From Streptomyces carpinensis (GTDB lineage Bacteria; Actinomycetota; Actinomycetes; Streptomycetales; Streptomycetaceae), in contig NZ_MUBM01000203.1 of NCBI RefSeq assembly GCF_002154505.1, positions 1 to 37,540 on the forward strand: a stretch of 37,540 bases of DNA. The letters run 5' to 3'. The notes beneath the pieces are model-generated. The model made no database searches. It was not told the DNA's origin and was given only the letters and a program-made list of their open reading frames with translations. A program made the translations under genes and the position numbers. Below, one piece after another: positions 1 to 9,214 of this stretch (within the stretch, counting starts at the first letter, position 1; each line of letters opens with the position of its first letter).

Positions 1-667
1 CCCGCCGCTCGGCCTGGGCGGCCTGCCCTTCGAAACCGCCGAACGTAAGCTAGCGGAGGGCACCCTTCTCGCGCTGTACACCGACGGACTCATCGAGGCC
101 CCGGAACGTGATGTCGACGCCGGGCTTGACCGGCTGGCCCGCACCGTCGCCGGTCCCGGCCGACCGCTGGAGCAGCTGTGCGATGCGGTGGTGGCCTCGC
201 TGGTGCCCGAGCGCCGCTTGGACGACGTAGCCCTGCTCCTTGCGCGCACGCGCGTGTTGGAAGCAGAGCGGGTTGGCTCCTGGGAGCTGCCCGTCGATCC
301 CGCACTGGTCGCCGAAGCCCGCGTCCTCACCGATCGTCAGCTTGCCGACTGGGACCTGGAACCGCTCACCTTTACCACCGAACTCATCGTCAGCGAACTG
401 GTCACCAACGCCATCCGGCACGCCCGCGGTCCCATCCGCCTGCGCCTCATCCACGCCGACTCCCTCATCTGCGAGGTCTCCGACGGCAGCCTCAGCGCCC
501 CCCATCTGCGCCGGGCACGCACCACTGACGAGGGCGGCCGCGGCCTGTTCCTGGTCGCCCAGCTCGCCTCGCGATGGGGCGCCCGCTACGGCCGTGACGG
601 CAAGACCATCTGGGCCGAACAACCCCTGTCCCCTGACGGAGCACTCCTGCTCGGGTGCGGTGCGTGA
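1..667 (+). CDS. PP2C (SpoIIE-like) phosphatase fused to HATPase anti-sigma kinase, 3' part
   Basis: The frame is open from the window edge, so the start lies outside. The first ~75 residues are the end of a PP2C/SpoIIE phosphatase domain, with LLALYTDGLIEAPERD carrying the metal-binding Asp-Gly of the family. The rest (about residues 95-215) is a GHKL ATPase of the RsbW/anti-sigma type, with an N-box (SELVTNAIRHA), a G1 box (EVSDGS) and a G2 box (DEGGRGLFLV). Streptomycetes carry many such fusions, often with PAS or GAF sensors at the N-terminus; they act in partner-switching control of sigma factors or anti-anti-sigma proteins. It ends in TGA at 665-667 and shares no operator with the catabolic genes downstream, so it is probably unrelated to them. 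Confidence 0.85.
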   Translation, partial: PPLGLGGLPFETAERKLAEGTLLALYTDGLIEAPERDVDAGLDRLARTVAGPGRPLEQLCDAVVASLVPERRLDDVALLLARTRVLEAERVGSWELPVDPALVAEARVLTDRQLADWDLEPLTFTTELIVSELVTNAIRHARGPIRLRLIHADSLICEVSDGSLSAPHLRRARTTDEGGRGLFLVAQLASRWGARYGRDGKTIWAEQPLSPDGALLLGCGA

Positions 668-699
668 GCGTTCGCGGGCGGTGGAGCGGCTTTGGCCGG

Positions 700-1192
700 T
701 GGCCTGCCTGTGCTGAGGTCGGGCAGCGGCCAGCAGTCGCCACTCGCCGCGGGCTCCGTCCTCGCCGCGTAGGAGGAGTTGGCGGCCGTTGTGGCAGGTC
801 ATGATCTGGCCGAAGACGGGTTCGACGATGGCTTTTCGGCGGCTGTAGGCGGCTCGGCCGGGCTTGGTCCGCAGCTTGCGGGCCATGCGCTCCCTAGGCG
901 TGGCGCTCGCCGGGATGCGTCCGCGTGGTGCGGGCGGGACCTGTTCGTCGTGGGCCAGGCGGCCGGTGGCCATGAACGTGTCGGTGCCGCAGGCCAGTTG
1001 GCGCTCTTGGGCGGCTTCCAGGTTGGTCTCGGAGCGGTATCCGGCGTCGACGAGGGCCTGCTTGGGGTGGTGGCCGGTGTTGGCGGCGGACTGGTCGAGC
1101 ATCGTGGTGTAGTTCAGCGCGTCCGAGGGGTTGGTCGTGACATCGGCGGCGGTGATGACCTGGTGTTCCTCAGGCTGACCAGCCCGAGCGGC
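700..1192 (-). pseudogene. IS1182-type DDE transposase remnant (C-terminal part)
   Basis: The minus-strand frame reads HQVITAADVTTN, then LVDAGYRSETNLEAA, then RRKAIVEPVFGQI and LLRGEDGARGEW. These are the second catalytic Asp (LVDAGY) and catalytic Glu (IVEPVFGQ) regions of IS1182/IS4-like transposases. The N-terminal half, with the first catalytic Asp, is missing, and the end runs into unrelated sequence near 700. No terminal inverted repeats were found. It is a dead fragment between the phosphatase gene and the first TetR gene and marks the left edge of the rearranged island. Confidence 0.7.
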
Positions 1193-1349
1193 CCCCTTCA
1201 GGCCGATTCCCCGGCCGACAGAACCAAGCCACCCGCCCCGGCAGGCACACAGCGAACAACCACGACCGATCTCACCGTCATGATCAGCAGCCGATCGCTC
1301 GTTACCGGGACATGCTCCTAGCACTGCCACATCCCTGCCTCTCAGATTG

Positions 1350-1370
1350 TTCTAGAACAGGATTCTAGCA
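1350..1370. promoter_or_regulatory. Operator 1 of the CTAGAAT palindrome family, upstream of TetR gene 1
   Basis: The core at 1352-1368 is CTAGAACAGGATTCTAG, two near-perfect inverted 7-mers around a 3-bp spacer. It lies about 100 bp before the TetR start at 1469, a position suited to autoregulation. The same motif recurs at nine places in the window. No clear -35 or -10 box was identified here. Confidence 0.7.
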
Positions 1371-1468
1371 TCTCGTAGGCTGGCTCTCCAACGCCCTCAT
1401 TGGCGCGAGTTCCAGATGGGCTCGCCGCGCGGGGGTAGGCTGAGGCAGATGCGCGAAAGGGCGGATGG

Positions 1469-2068
1469 GTGACCGAACGCAATCGAGCCGCGGCGCGTCG
1501 CTGGACGCGGTCGGTAGAGACCCGCAGCGCCATCCTCGCCGCCGCGCGCGAGGTCTTCCTCGAGCACGGGTACACGGAGGCCAACGTGAGCGACGTCGTG
1601 GAAAAGTCCGGCTGCAGCGTCGGCAGCATCTACCACCACTTCGGCGGCAAGACCGAGCTTTATGGGGCCCTGTGCGCCGAATACCAGGACACCCTGCACG
1701 CGGCCTCCACGAAGTCCGTGCACGCTGCGCGCGCCGCCGGAGAGCGAGATCCCATCCAACTGTTCATCGCCGGCGCACGCGGCTACCTGGAGCAGGCATG
1801 GATCGATCAGGATCTCGCCAGGCTGGTTCTCTCTGGCGACCACCCGCCGGGCCATGACGCGTGGCAACGCGAGCGGTCCCGAGCCTGGGTTCGCGAGAAC
1901 GGGCTCTTGCTTCGCGCGCCCGAGGAACCTGCAGCGCGCGTCTTGGTGACGGCCTTGACGTCGATCGTCGGTGATGGAGCTCGCCTCGTCAGCGAGATCG
2001 ATTCGCGCCGTGAGGCCTCCGAAGTTATTGACGCGACCCTCGAGCTCGTTCGCAAGGTAGCGAGCTGA
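1469..2068 (+). CDS. TetR-family transcriptional regulator (copy 1)
   Basis: This 199-residue protein has a canonical TetR N-terminal helix-turn-helix (about residues 19-62), with IYHHFGGKTELY as the end of the recognition helix. The C-terminal ligand domain contains GARGYLEQAW. The GTG start at 1469 follows GAAAGGG with good spacing; an ATG at 1465 is out of frame. The ligand domain shares GAR-YLE-AW and a GD-PPG segment with the two other TetR genes here (15501 and 17629), so the three form one subfamily. TetR proteins of fatty-acid and steroid operons release DNA on binding an acyl-CoA; by analogy this one probably senses a pathway thioester and binds the CTAGAAT palindromes. That is inference. 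Confidence 0.88.
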   Translation: MTERNRAAARRWTRSVETRSAILAAAREVFLEHGYTEANVSDVVEKSGCSVGSIYHHFGGKTELYGALCAEYQDTLHAASTKSVHAARAAGERDPIQLFIAGARGYLEQAWIDQDLARLVLSGDHPPGHDAWQRERSRAWVRENGLLLRAPEEPAARVLVTALTSIVGDGARLVSEIDSRREASEVIDATLELVRKVAS

Positions 2069-2296
2069 TCAAGCCCCCCGCTCCGCGCTGCCAGGCGCGC
2101 GAGCGTGCTCGGGCACCTTCATGCACGGCTCTTCCCACGGGACCTGGCGCCCTCGGCTGTCGGGCTGTCTTTGCGCGCCGACTTCGTCACTCGCGCATGA
2201 AACCGGGCGCGCGAGAGCTGCCGAACCGACGCCCACTGGCCCGGCCCCTGCCGAGCAAGCCTGCAAGACCGACAGCAACCAATGTCAGTGTGACGC
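2069..2296. other. Gene-free stretch between TetR 1 and the permease promoter
   Basis: No supported gene, hairpin or repeat was seen here. With the promoter and operator that follow, the gene-free interval is about 320 bp. Confidence 0.5.
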
Positions 2297-2355
2297 TTGA
2301 CGCATGCCTGTCCGCGAACCTAATTTGCAGATGGTTCTAGAACCGAGTTCGGATT
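2297..2355 (+). promoter_or_regulatory. Promoter with operator 2 before the MFS permease operon
   Basis: A -35-like TTGACG (2297-2302) and a -10-like CTAATT (2320-2325) are 17 bp apart. The palindrome follows at 2337-2353, CTAGAACCGAGTTCGGA, with a good left half and a degenerate right half. Its place just after the -10 box would block initiation when bound. The leader to the TTG start at 2389 is short. Confidence 0.6.
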
Positions 2356-2388
2356 CTTCTATCGGTTCAATCTCCTCGGAGGGCTGTC

Positions 2389-3792
2389 TTGGCAGTCAAC
2401 TCACTGTGGAAGCGCGACCTCGCGCGCTATCCGGCACCCGCCTACCGGTGGCTGCTTCTCGTGACGACCACGCTCGTCACGGTCGCCCTGTATTACGTCT
2501 TCTACGTACTCGGCTCCGCCAGCACGCTGATCATCACCGAGTTCCACTGGAGCCTCGACAAGTACATCTACATCGGTGCCGCCGCCCAGCTGATGGGCGC
2601 TGTCAGCGCTGTGGCAGGCGGCTTCGGAGACCGGTTCGGTCGGGCAAACCTGCTGATCGTCGCCTCTGCCGTCAGTGTGGTGTGCGCGTTCCTCATGGCC
2701 CATGCCCACAACGGCAACTACTTCATCGTCCTGTACTGCCTGCTGGGTCTGTTCGAGGGCTTCGCGCTCGTCATGAGCTCGACCCTGATGAGGGACTTCT
2801 CTCCTCGGGTCGGACGGGGCATCGCGATGGGCATGTGGACCATCGGCCCGGTTGGTGGCAGTTACATCGCATCAAAGGTCGCCGGCGACCTGCTCGCCTC
2901 GGGACACAGTTGGCGCGATCTGTACACCGTTGCCATCGTGACCGCGCTGATCGTCTGGGTCATCAGCGCAGCTCTCCTCCGCGACCTCTCGCCGCAGATC
3001 CGCAACGAGGTCATCATCCAGGCCGAGCGCAACGTCCTCGAGGTGCAGAGCTCGTCGGCCAGCGGCGCCGCAGCGCCCACCACGACGGCGCAACGCACGC
3101 TCACCCTCGCAGACCGGTTCCCTCCCCGTCTGCTGGTGCCGGCGGCCGGCGTCACCCTCTACCTGCTGATCTACGTCGCCGCCGTCTCCGTCTTCCCGCT
3201 GTACCTCGTGTCGATGTTCGGGTTCAAGTTGTCCACCGCGAACAACATGATGTCGCTCTTCTGGCTGGTCAACGTTCTCTCCGCACTCCTGTGGGGAGGT
3301 CTGTCGGACTGGCTGCGCGTACGCAAGCCCTTCCTCACCGCCGGCGCGGTCATGATGTTCTTTGCAACGCTGGTCTTCGCCCTGCGCCTGGGCCACCCCA
3401 CCAGCCAGGCAGCGATGACCTGGATCCTCGTGATCATGGGCTTCGTGGTGGCCTGCGGCTTCGCTCCCTGGATGGCCGCAATCAGCGAGACCGCCGAAGA
3501 GATCGCCCCCACCCGGGTGGCCTACGGCATGGCGATCTTCGGCTCGGTCCAACGCATCATCGGCGTCGTCGTCGCGATCATCATGCCGCACGTGATCGGC
3601 ACCGAATCCGGCTGGCGCACGTGGTGGATCGTCTGCCTGGCCGGCATCGCCCTCTACATCCCGACCGTGCCGGTGCTCTGCGGCCGGTGGCGTCCACACA
3701 AGCCTGAGACCAAGGTCCTCGACGTCGACGTGAGCGGCCTGCGCTCCGGCGTTACCCCGTCCAGCGCCCCCCAGCAGCGGGCGCGTCACTGA
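2389..3792 (+). CDS. MFS transporter, 12-TM metabolite:proton symporter type
   Basis: This 467-residue membrane protein has a first hydrophobic segment from about residue 21 and the MFS loop 2-3 motif GGFGDRFGRAN near residue 82. A hydrophilic loop of about 45 residues sits between halves of six predicted segments, with a second loop motif (GGLSDWLRVRKP) in the C-terminal half. The TTG start at 2389 is fixed by GGAGGG at 2378-2383. It is the first gene of a rightward operon with SDR, acyl-CoA dehydrogenase and acyl-CoA ligase genes, so uptake of the acid that the ligase activates is the likely job. The substrate is unknown. The C-terminal tail is hydrophilic and variable. Confidence 0.85.
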   Translation: MAVNSLWKRDLARYPAPAYRWLLLVTTTLVTVALYYVFYVLGSASTLIITEFHWSLDKYIYIGAAAQLMGAVSAVAGGFGDRFGRANLLIVASAVSVVCAFLMAHAHNGNYFIVLYCLLGLFEGFALVMSSTLMRDFSPRVGRGIAMGMWTIGPVGGSYIASKVAGDLLASGHSWRDLYTVAIVTALIVWVISAALLRDLSPQIRNEVIIQAERNVLEVQSSSASGAAAPTTTAQRTLTLADRFPPRLLVPAAGVTLYLLIYVAAVSVFPLYLVSMFGFKLSTANNMMSLFWLVNVLSALLWGGLSDWLRVRKPFLTAGAVMMFFATLVFALRLGHPTSQAAMTWILVIMGFVVACGFAPWMAAISETAEEIAPTRVAYGMAIFGSVQRIIGVVVAIIMPHVIGTESGWRTWWIVCLAGIALYIPTVPVLCGRWRPHKPETKVLDVDVSGLRSGVTPSSAPQQRARH

Positions 3793-3867
3793 GAGTCCGC
3801 AAACGCTCCTCACCCTCCCAACACGACATCTCCATCCCTCTATTCGACCCTTCGAACAAGGAGAGAC

Positions 3868-4629
3868 ATGACCCACCTGAGCGGAAAGGTCGCGGTGGTC
3901 ACCGGCGCCGCCCGTGGCATCGGTGCAGCGACCGCGCGACGGCTCGCCGAAGACGGGGCAACTGTCGCGGTGGTCGACCTGGATGAGGCCCAGACCAAGG
4001 GGACCGTCGACGCCATCCTCGGTGCCGGCGGCTCCGCGATCGGCGTCGCATGCGATGTCTCCAGCGAAGAGGCCGTCATCGCCGCGGCCGATCAGATCCG
4101 CTCCGAGGCCGGATCCATCGACGTCTTGGTCAACAACGCGGGCCTGCTGCGCGACAACCTCGTGTTCAAGATGTCGCTGGCGGACTGGGACACCGTGATG
4201 GGCGTACATCTGCGCGGCAGCTTCCTGTGGGCCCGCGAGGCACAGAAGACCATGGTCGCCAACCGCTGGGGCAAGATCGTCAACCTCTCCAGTACCTCGG
4301 CGTTGGGCAACCGCGGCCAGACGAACTACTCCGCCGCCAAGGCCGGACTGCAGGGCTTCACCAAGGCCCTCGCCATAGAGCTCGGTCCCTTCAACATCAA
4401 CGTCAACGCGGTGGCTCCCGGGTTCATCGAAACCGAGATGACCCGCGCCACGGCAGCACGCACCGGCGTCGACTTCGAGGAGATGAAGAAGCGCGGCGAA
4501 CAGGCCATCCCGCTCCGGCGGGTCGGACGGCCCGAAGACATCGCCGGCGTCGTCTCAGCACTGTGCAGCGAAGACACCTCCTACGTCAGCGGCCAGGTGA
4601 TCTACGTCGCCGGGGGGCCCAAGGCATAA
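3868..4629 (+). CDS. SDR-family oxidoreductase (FabG-like 3-hydroxyacyl-CoA dehydrogenase)
   Basis: This 253-residue classical short-chain dehydrogenase has the cofactor motif TGAARGIG (12-19), NNAG (89-92) and catalytic Ser141, Tyr154 and Lys158. The VVDLD end of the second beta strand carries an acidic residue, which favours NAD(H) over NADP(H). It ends in YVAGGPKA where FabG proteins usually have VDGG. ATG 3868 follows AAGGAG. It lies between the permease and acyl-CoA dehydrogenase genes, so oxidation of a 3-hydroxyacyl-CoA to the 3-keto form is the natural role; another pathway alcohol is possible. Confidence 0.88.
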   Translation: MTHLSGKVAVVTGAARGIGAATARRLAEDGATVAVVDLDEAQTKGTVDAILGAGGSAIGVACDVSSEEAVIAAADQIRSEAGSIDVLVNNAGLLRDNLVFKMSLADWDTVMGVHLRGSFLWAREAQKTMVANRWGKIVNLSSTSALGNRGQTNYSAAKAGLQGFTKALAIELGPFNINVNAVAPGFIETEMTRATAARTGVDFEEMKKRGEQAIPLRRVGRPEDIAGVVSALCSEDTSYVSGQVIYVAGGPKA

Positions 4630-4714
4630 CCGCCCTAACCACCCCTCCGCGACGCGGAACCTTCAGCACCTTCGCGAACTGCACCGACTTCAGCAGGATC
4701 GAAAGGAAAGACCC

Positions 4715-5884
4715 TTGATCGACTTCTCCCTGTCCGAAGAGGAACGCGCCATCCGTGACACCGTGCGGGCCTTCATCACCCGCGAGGTCATGCCGCTGGA
4801 GGACCAGGTCCTCCGCAACGAGCGCGCCGGCCTCCCCGGTCTCGAGGCCGACCACATCAAGGAGCTCCAGGCCAAGGCCAAGGCCTCCGGGCTGTGGGGC
4901 ATTAACACCCCCGAGGAGTACGGTGGGGCCGCCCTCGGCCCGGTCATGTCCGCCATCACCGCGATGGAGTCCGGCCGCACCTTCGTGCCGTTCCGCTTCG
5001 GCGGCACCGCCGACAACATCCTCTACGCCGGCACCGAGGCCCAGAAGCAGAAGTACCTCATCCCCACCATCAACGGAGACCGTCGCAGCTGCTTCGCCAT
5101 CACCGAGCCCGGCGCCGGATCCGACGCACGCAACATCCGAACCCGCGCCACCAAGGACGGCGGCGACTGGATCATCAACGGGGAGAAGATCTTCATCACC
5201 AACGGCAACGAGGCCGACTTCGTCATGGTCTTCGCCGTCACCGACCCCGACAAGGGCGCCAACGGCGGCGTTACCTGCTTCCTCGTCGACCGCGACATGG
5301 GCTGGGAATCCAAGCCCATCCCCACCATGGGCCAGTGGGGCCCCGCCTCCTTGGTCTTCGAGAACGTCCGGGTGCCTGCCAGCAACATCCTCGGCGAGGA
5401 GGGTAACGGCTTCGGCCTTGCGATGCAGTGGATCGGCAACGGGCGGTTCATGATCCCTGCCGGCGCGATCGGTGCGGCGGAGCGACTGCTGGAGATGGCG
5501 ATCGAGCATGCCAAGAACCGGGTCTCGATGGGTCACCCGATCGCCGACTATCAGGCGATCCAGTGGCAGATCGCCGACTCCCAGGTCGAGATCGAGTCGG
5601 TGAAGCTCCTTACTCTGCGTGCCGCGTGGCAGCTGCAGCAGGGGATGGACAACCGCCACGCTTCCTCCATCGCAAAGCTCGCCGGCGGTCTGATGGCCAA
5701 CCAGGTCGTCGACCGGGTCCTGCAGATCCACGGCGGCATGGGCTACACCAAAGAGCTTCCCATCGAGCGGTGGTACCGCGAGCTGCGTCTGCTGCGTATC
5801 TTCGAGGGCACCGACGAGATCCAGCGCCGCACCATCGCCCGTAACCTGCTCAAGGGACACGTCAAGCTGGGAGAGATCGCGTGA
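4715..5884 (+). CDS. Acyl-CoA dehydrogenase (FadE/AcdA type)
   Basis: This 389-residue protein has the usual N-terminal helical, middle beta and C-terminal helical domains. ITEPGAGSDARN is the FAD/substrate signature; RIFEGTDEIQ near the C-terminus places the catalytic base at Glu364, as in short- and medium-chain enzymes. IHGGMGYTKELPIERWYR is the second signature. The TTG start at 4715 is supported by GAAAGGAAAG just upstream and by the match MIDFSLS / MDFSLS with the truncated copy at 17724. The stop overlaps the next gene's GTG start (GTGA, 5881-5884), implying translational coupling to the ligase. It introduces the alpha,beta double bond and passes electrons to ETF, encoded at 23484-25257. 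Confidence 0.92.
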   Translation: MIDFSLSEEERAIRDTVRAFITREVMPLEDQVLRNERAGLPGLEADHIKELQAKAKASGLWGINTPEEYGGAALGPVMSAITAMESGRTFVPFRFGGTADNILYAGTEAQKQKYLIPTINGDRRSCFAITEPGAGSDARNIRTRATKDGGDWIINGEKIFITNGNEADFVMVFAVTDPDKGANGGVTCFLVDRDMGWESKPIPTMGQWGPASLVFENVRVPASNILGEEGNGFGLAMQWIGNGRFMIPAGAIGAAERLLEMAIEHAKNRVSMGHPIADYQAIQWQIADSQVEIESVKLLTLRAAWQLQQGMDNRHASSIAKLAGGLMANQVVDRVLQIHGGMGYTKELPIERWYRELRLLRIFEGTDEIQRRTIARNLLKGHVKLGEIA

Positions 5885-8076
5885 CCGAGTTGAGCGAGCG
5901 CCCCACCACCACCGCCGCGACGATCGAAGCCGCAACCAGTCCTACTCTCCACGGCTCCCTGGTGACCCCCGAGCAGGTGTCGACCCTGTTCAACCCCAAG
6001 GCCATTGCCCTGATCGGTGCCACCGACAAGTCGAACTGGTCGCTGAGCCTGTTCGCCAACCTGCACACACACGGCTTCGACGGCCCGGTGTACCTGGTCA
6101 ACCCGCGCGGCGGAGTCGTCCACGGAGAGCAGAGCTACGCCACGATCGGCGACCTGCCCGACGGAGTCGACCTCGCCTTCGTCATGGTGCCGACCACTGT
6201 GATCCTCGACATACTCGAGCAGTTGGCCGACCACGACATCAAGTCCGCGGTGATCCTGACCTCGGGCTTCGGCGAGGTCGGCGCCGAGGGCGCGAAGCTG
6301 GAGCACCAGGTCGTCGACCTCGCGAAGCGTCGCGGCCTGACGCTGCTGGGCCCGAACGGCAACGGCTACATCAACGCCGCCAAGCAGATCACGCCGTACG
6401 GGCTCAACATCAACGCTCCCCTGCTGCGCGGTCCCGTGGGCGTCGTGCTCCAGAGCGGCGCGCTTGCGAGCGCCGTCCTGGGGTTCTCCCAGGCCCGCAA
6501 CATCGGCATCAGCCTGCTGGTCTCGATGGGCAACGAGGCGATGGTGACCCTGACCGATGCCATGCGCTATCTCGTGCGCGACCCCGACACGAAGGTCATC
6601 ACGCTCTTCATCGAGTCGATCCGCCAGCCCGAGGAGTTTCTCGTCGTCGCCAAGGAGGCACTCGAGGCCGGCAAGCCGGTGGTGGCCTTCAAGGTAGGTC
6701 GCAGCCAAAAGGGCTCCACCGTCGCCAAGGCCCACACCGGCTCGCTGGTCGGTGACGACCGGGTCATCGATGCCGTCTTCAAGCAGTACGGCGTCATCCG
6801 GGTCGACTGCCTCGAGGACATGATCATGACCGCGGGGTTGCTGGCCGAGACCGGTCCGCTGCCGGGCAACCGGGTCGGCTTCGTGACTCCTTCGGGCGGG
6901 GCGTGCGAGATCGCCGCCGACCGGTCCGAGGACGAGGGCTTGGAGATTCCCGACTTCGCTCCGGCGACCGTCGAGGGCTTGAAGAGGGTCGTGCCCGACT
7001 TCGCGACCGTCCAGAACCCCCTCGACGTTACCGGCTATATCCTGGTCAACCCTGCGCTGCTGCGCGAGGCGCTCGCCGTCGTCGACAAGGACCCCGGCAT
7101 CGACGTGATCGTCCTCGCTAGTGACCTGGCACGCGAGGAACCCGCCGATCCCACCCGGGCCTACGACATGGCCCGCGGCACCGCCGACGCCATCCGCGCC
7201 TGCGAAAAGCCAGTCGTCGTCATGGGCAACACGCTGGTCGACATCACCCCGTTCGGTCGCAAGGTCGCTGATGAGGTGAGCTTCCCCGGCGTGCTGGGCG
7301 GCATCCACCACGCCCTCGCGGCGCTCGGCCGCGCGGTGCGCTGGTCGGAGTTCCAGCGACAGCACGCCGCGGGACGCGTCATGGTGCCGCAGGCACACGC
7401 ACAGGCCATGACCGTCGACGCGACCCCCGGCAGCACCTGGACCGAACACCAGGCATCGGCGTTCCTCGCCGACAACGGCGTGCCCGTGGTGCCCCAAGAG
7501 CTCGTCGACTCGGCCGATGCCGCGGTCGCCGCGGCTGAGCGGCTGGGGTACCCCGTCGTGGTCAAGCTCGCCGCAGCCGACATCGCCCACAAGAGCGACA
7601 TCGGCGGCGTTCGGCTCGGACTCACCGATGCCGAGCAGGTACGGGAGGCCTTCGAAACCGTCACCACGGTCGGCCGAAACGCCGAGGCCGACGTGCAGGG
7701 CGCGGTGATCCAGCCGATGCGCGGGTCTGGGATCGAGCTCATCGTGGGCATCGTCCGCGACCCCGTCTGGGGTCCCGTCCTCGCGGTCGGGCTCGGCGGC
7801 GTCTGGGTGGAGATCCTGCGCGACAGCGCACTGCGTGTGCTGCCCGTCGACCGCGGCCAGGTGCTCGACGCGCTGCGGAGCTTGCGTGGCGCTGCGCTCC
7901 TCGACGGCGCACGCGGCACCGAGAAGGCCGATCTGGACGCGGTGGCGGACACGGTAGTCTCGATCGCCGACCTCGCCTTTCGCCTGGAGGAACGGCTGGA
8001 GTCGCTGGAGATCAACCCCCTCCTGGTGCGTGGGTCTCAGGTCGAGGCACTGGACGCACTGATCACGTGGAGGTGA
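5881..8076 (+). CDS. ADP-forming acyl-CoA ligase (acetate-CoA ligase family)
   Basis: This 731-residue single-chain enzyme joins the alpha and beta parts of the NDP-forming acyl-CoA synthetase family. From about residue 35 there is a CoA-binding Rossmann domain (IALIGATDKSNWS), then ligase domains with AHTGSLVGDD, whose His285 matches the phosphohistidine of the family. A C-terminal ATP-grasp domain from about residue 515 contains VVKLAAADIAHKSDIGG. It makes acyl-CoA from acid, CoA and ATP, giving ADP and phosphate. The GTG start overlaps the preceding stop by 4 bp. A paralogue lies at 32810. Its substrate is probably what the first permease imports, not necessarily acetate. Confidence 0.9.
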   Translation: MTELSERPTTTAATIEAATSPTLHGSLVTPEQVSTLFNPKAIALIGATDKSNWSLSLFANLHTHGFDGPVYLVNPRGGVVHGEQSYATIGDLPDGVDLAFVMVPTTVILDILEQLADHDIKSAVILTSGFGEVGAEGAKLEHQVVDLAKRRGLTLLGPNGNGYINAAKQITPYGLNINAPLLRGPVGVVLQSGALASAVLGFSQARNIGISLLVSMGNEAMVTLTDAMRYLVRDPDTKVITLFIESIRQPEEFLVVAKEALEAGKPVVAFKVGRSQKGSTVAKAHTGSLVGDDRVIDAVFKQYGVIRVDCLEDMIMTAGLLAETGPLPGNRVGFVTPSGGACEIAADRSEDEGLEIPDFAPATVEGLKRVVPDFATVQNPLDVTGYILVNPALLREALAVVDKDPGIDVIVLASDLAREEPADPTRAYDMARGTADAIRACEKPVVVMGNTLVDITPFGRKVADEVSFPGVLGGIHHALAALGRAVRWSEFQRQHAAGRVMVPQAHAQAMTVDATPGSTWTEHQASAFLADNGVPVVPQELVDSADAAVAAAERLGYPVVVKLAAADIAHKSDIGGVRLGLTDAEQVREAFETVTTVGRNAEADVQGAVIQPMRGSGIELIVGIVRDPVWGPVLAVGLGGVWVEILRDSALRVLPVDRGQVLDALRSLRGAALLDGARGTEKADLDAVADTVVSIADLAFRLEERLESLEINPLLVRGSQVEALDALITWR

Positions 8077-8083
8077 GTGGTCC

Positions 8084-8874
8084 GTGCCCCTGAACGTAGA
8101 AGCCGTCGGCACGGTCGTCGGACCGTTCACGGTGGCCTGGTAGCCGGACGAAGTGCTGCTCTACGCCCTCGGCGTGGGTGCCGGCCAGGAAGACCCCCGT
8201 TGCGGAGCTGGCGTCCACCAGCGAGTACAGCGCCGGCGTCCACCAGCAGGTCTACCCCCCGTTCGGGGCCATCCTGACCGGTTTTCGCGCCCCAGCCGAT
8301 GGATCACCCCGGCCTCGGATCAGCTTCGGCACGTTCAATCCCGCCTTCCTGGTCCAGGCCGAGCAGTCGGTCGGGCTCTTCCGTCCGCTGCCGCCCTGGT
8401 GCATGATCGAGGTCATTAGCGAGCTCGTCGGCATCTACGACAAGGGATCCGGAGCCCTGGTGGTCACCGAGTCACGGACTGTTCCCCGGCGACACCGAGG
8501 ACTCCCCGACCGTCCTGACCCGGTCGGCGGTCTTCATCCGTGGCGAGGGTGGGTTCGGCGTCAAGGGCCCCAGCGAGCCCTGGCAGGCGCCCGAACGCGA
8601 CCCCGACCTGTTGGTCGACGTCTCGACCCGGGCCGACCAGGCCTTCCTGTACCGCCTCTCGGCGGACCACAACCCGTGCACAGCGACCCGACATTCGTGG
8701 CCAAGGCGGACTTCCTCGGTTCTCCTCCGTCAGCGGCCGGTTCAGCAAGCCCGTCTTCCCCGGCGACCGCCTCAAGATCGCGGTCTGGCGGGATGGCGAC
8801 AAAGCCCGCTTCCGTGTCACGGGACGCGACGGCAGCGTGGTGCTGGATCGGGGCGTGTTCGTCACCCGCGACTG
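8084..8874 (+). pseudogene. MaoC-family enoyl-CoA hydratase, inactivated
   Basis: Seven bases after the ligase stop, GTG 8084 opens a frame (PLNVEAVGTVVGPFTVAW) typical of two-hot-dog hydratases of the MFE-2 type, but TAG at 8141-8143 ends it after 19 codons. Beyond it the protein continues as DEVLLYALGVGAGQ, shifts frame at a run of five C near 8172-8176, and reads TSEYSAGVHQQVYP. It shifts again near 8470 (FPGDTEDSPTVLTRSAVF), 8685 (HSDPTFVAKADFLG) and 8735 (GRFSKPVFPGDRLKIAVW), ending VVLDRGVFVTRD. The hydratase motif SADHNP-HSDP survives, but the following segment (family ILHGLCTYG) is missing. Several independent lesions argue against a single sequencing error. The operon thus lacks its own hydratase. 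Confidence 0.8.
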
Positions 8875-9214
8875 AACGGGGACGCCGCCCGCGACGGTGG
8901 ACGGCACATCGCAAGTACGACGCAGTAGCGGTGGCCGACTCGGACTCGAGCCGGCCACCGCCGCGGTTACCCGCCTCGAGCGGCAAGAAGAGACCTACAA
9001 GAAGCTGAGAAGGCTGACGGCATGACCGAGGTCGTACGGCTGTCCGTACTGGGCGGCGCGGCTTCCCTCGTCCCCGTACGTCATCGGTCGCAGGGGCAAG
9101 TGCTCCTTCTTGCGGGGCCGCTCCACGGGTGCGGGCTGGTACTGACTTCAGTGCTCTGAGGCGACTGTCAGCTCGGCTGCTGACTGCTGGTCACCTGTGC
9201 GCTATGCCGTTGGT
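8875..9214. other. Intergenic stretch without a supported gene
   Basis: About 340 bp. A 45-codon frame from ATG 9022 exists, but its protein is not recognised and no ribosome-binding site is convincing. It ends where the IS630-type remnant begins. Confidence 0.4.

Noticed and set aside
5743..8130. Minus-strand open frame of 795 codons opposite the ADP-forming ligase
   Set aside because: It mirrors the ligase gene, which has clear CoA-binding and ATP-grasp motifs; the antisense protein has none.
8172..8176. Treating the hydratase frameshift at the C-run as a sequencing error only
   Set aside because: An error there is possible, but a separate in-frame TAG, three further shifts and a missing segment make true inactivation more likely.
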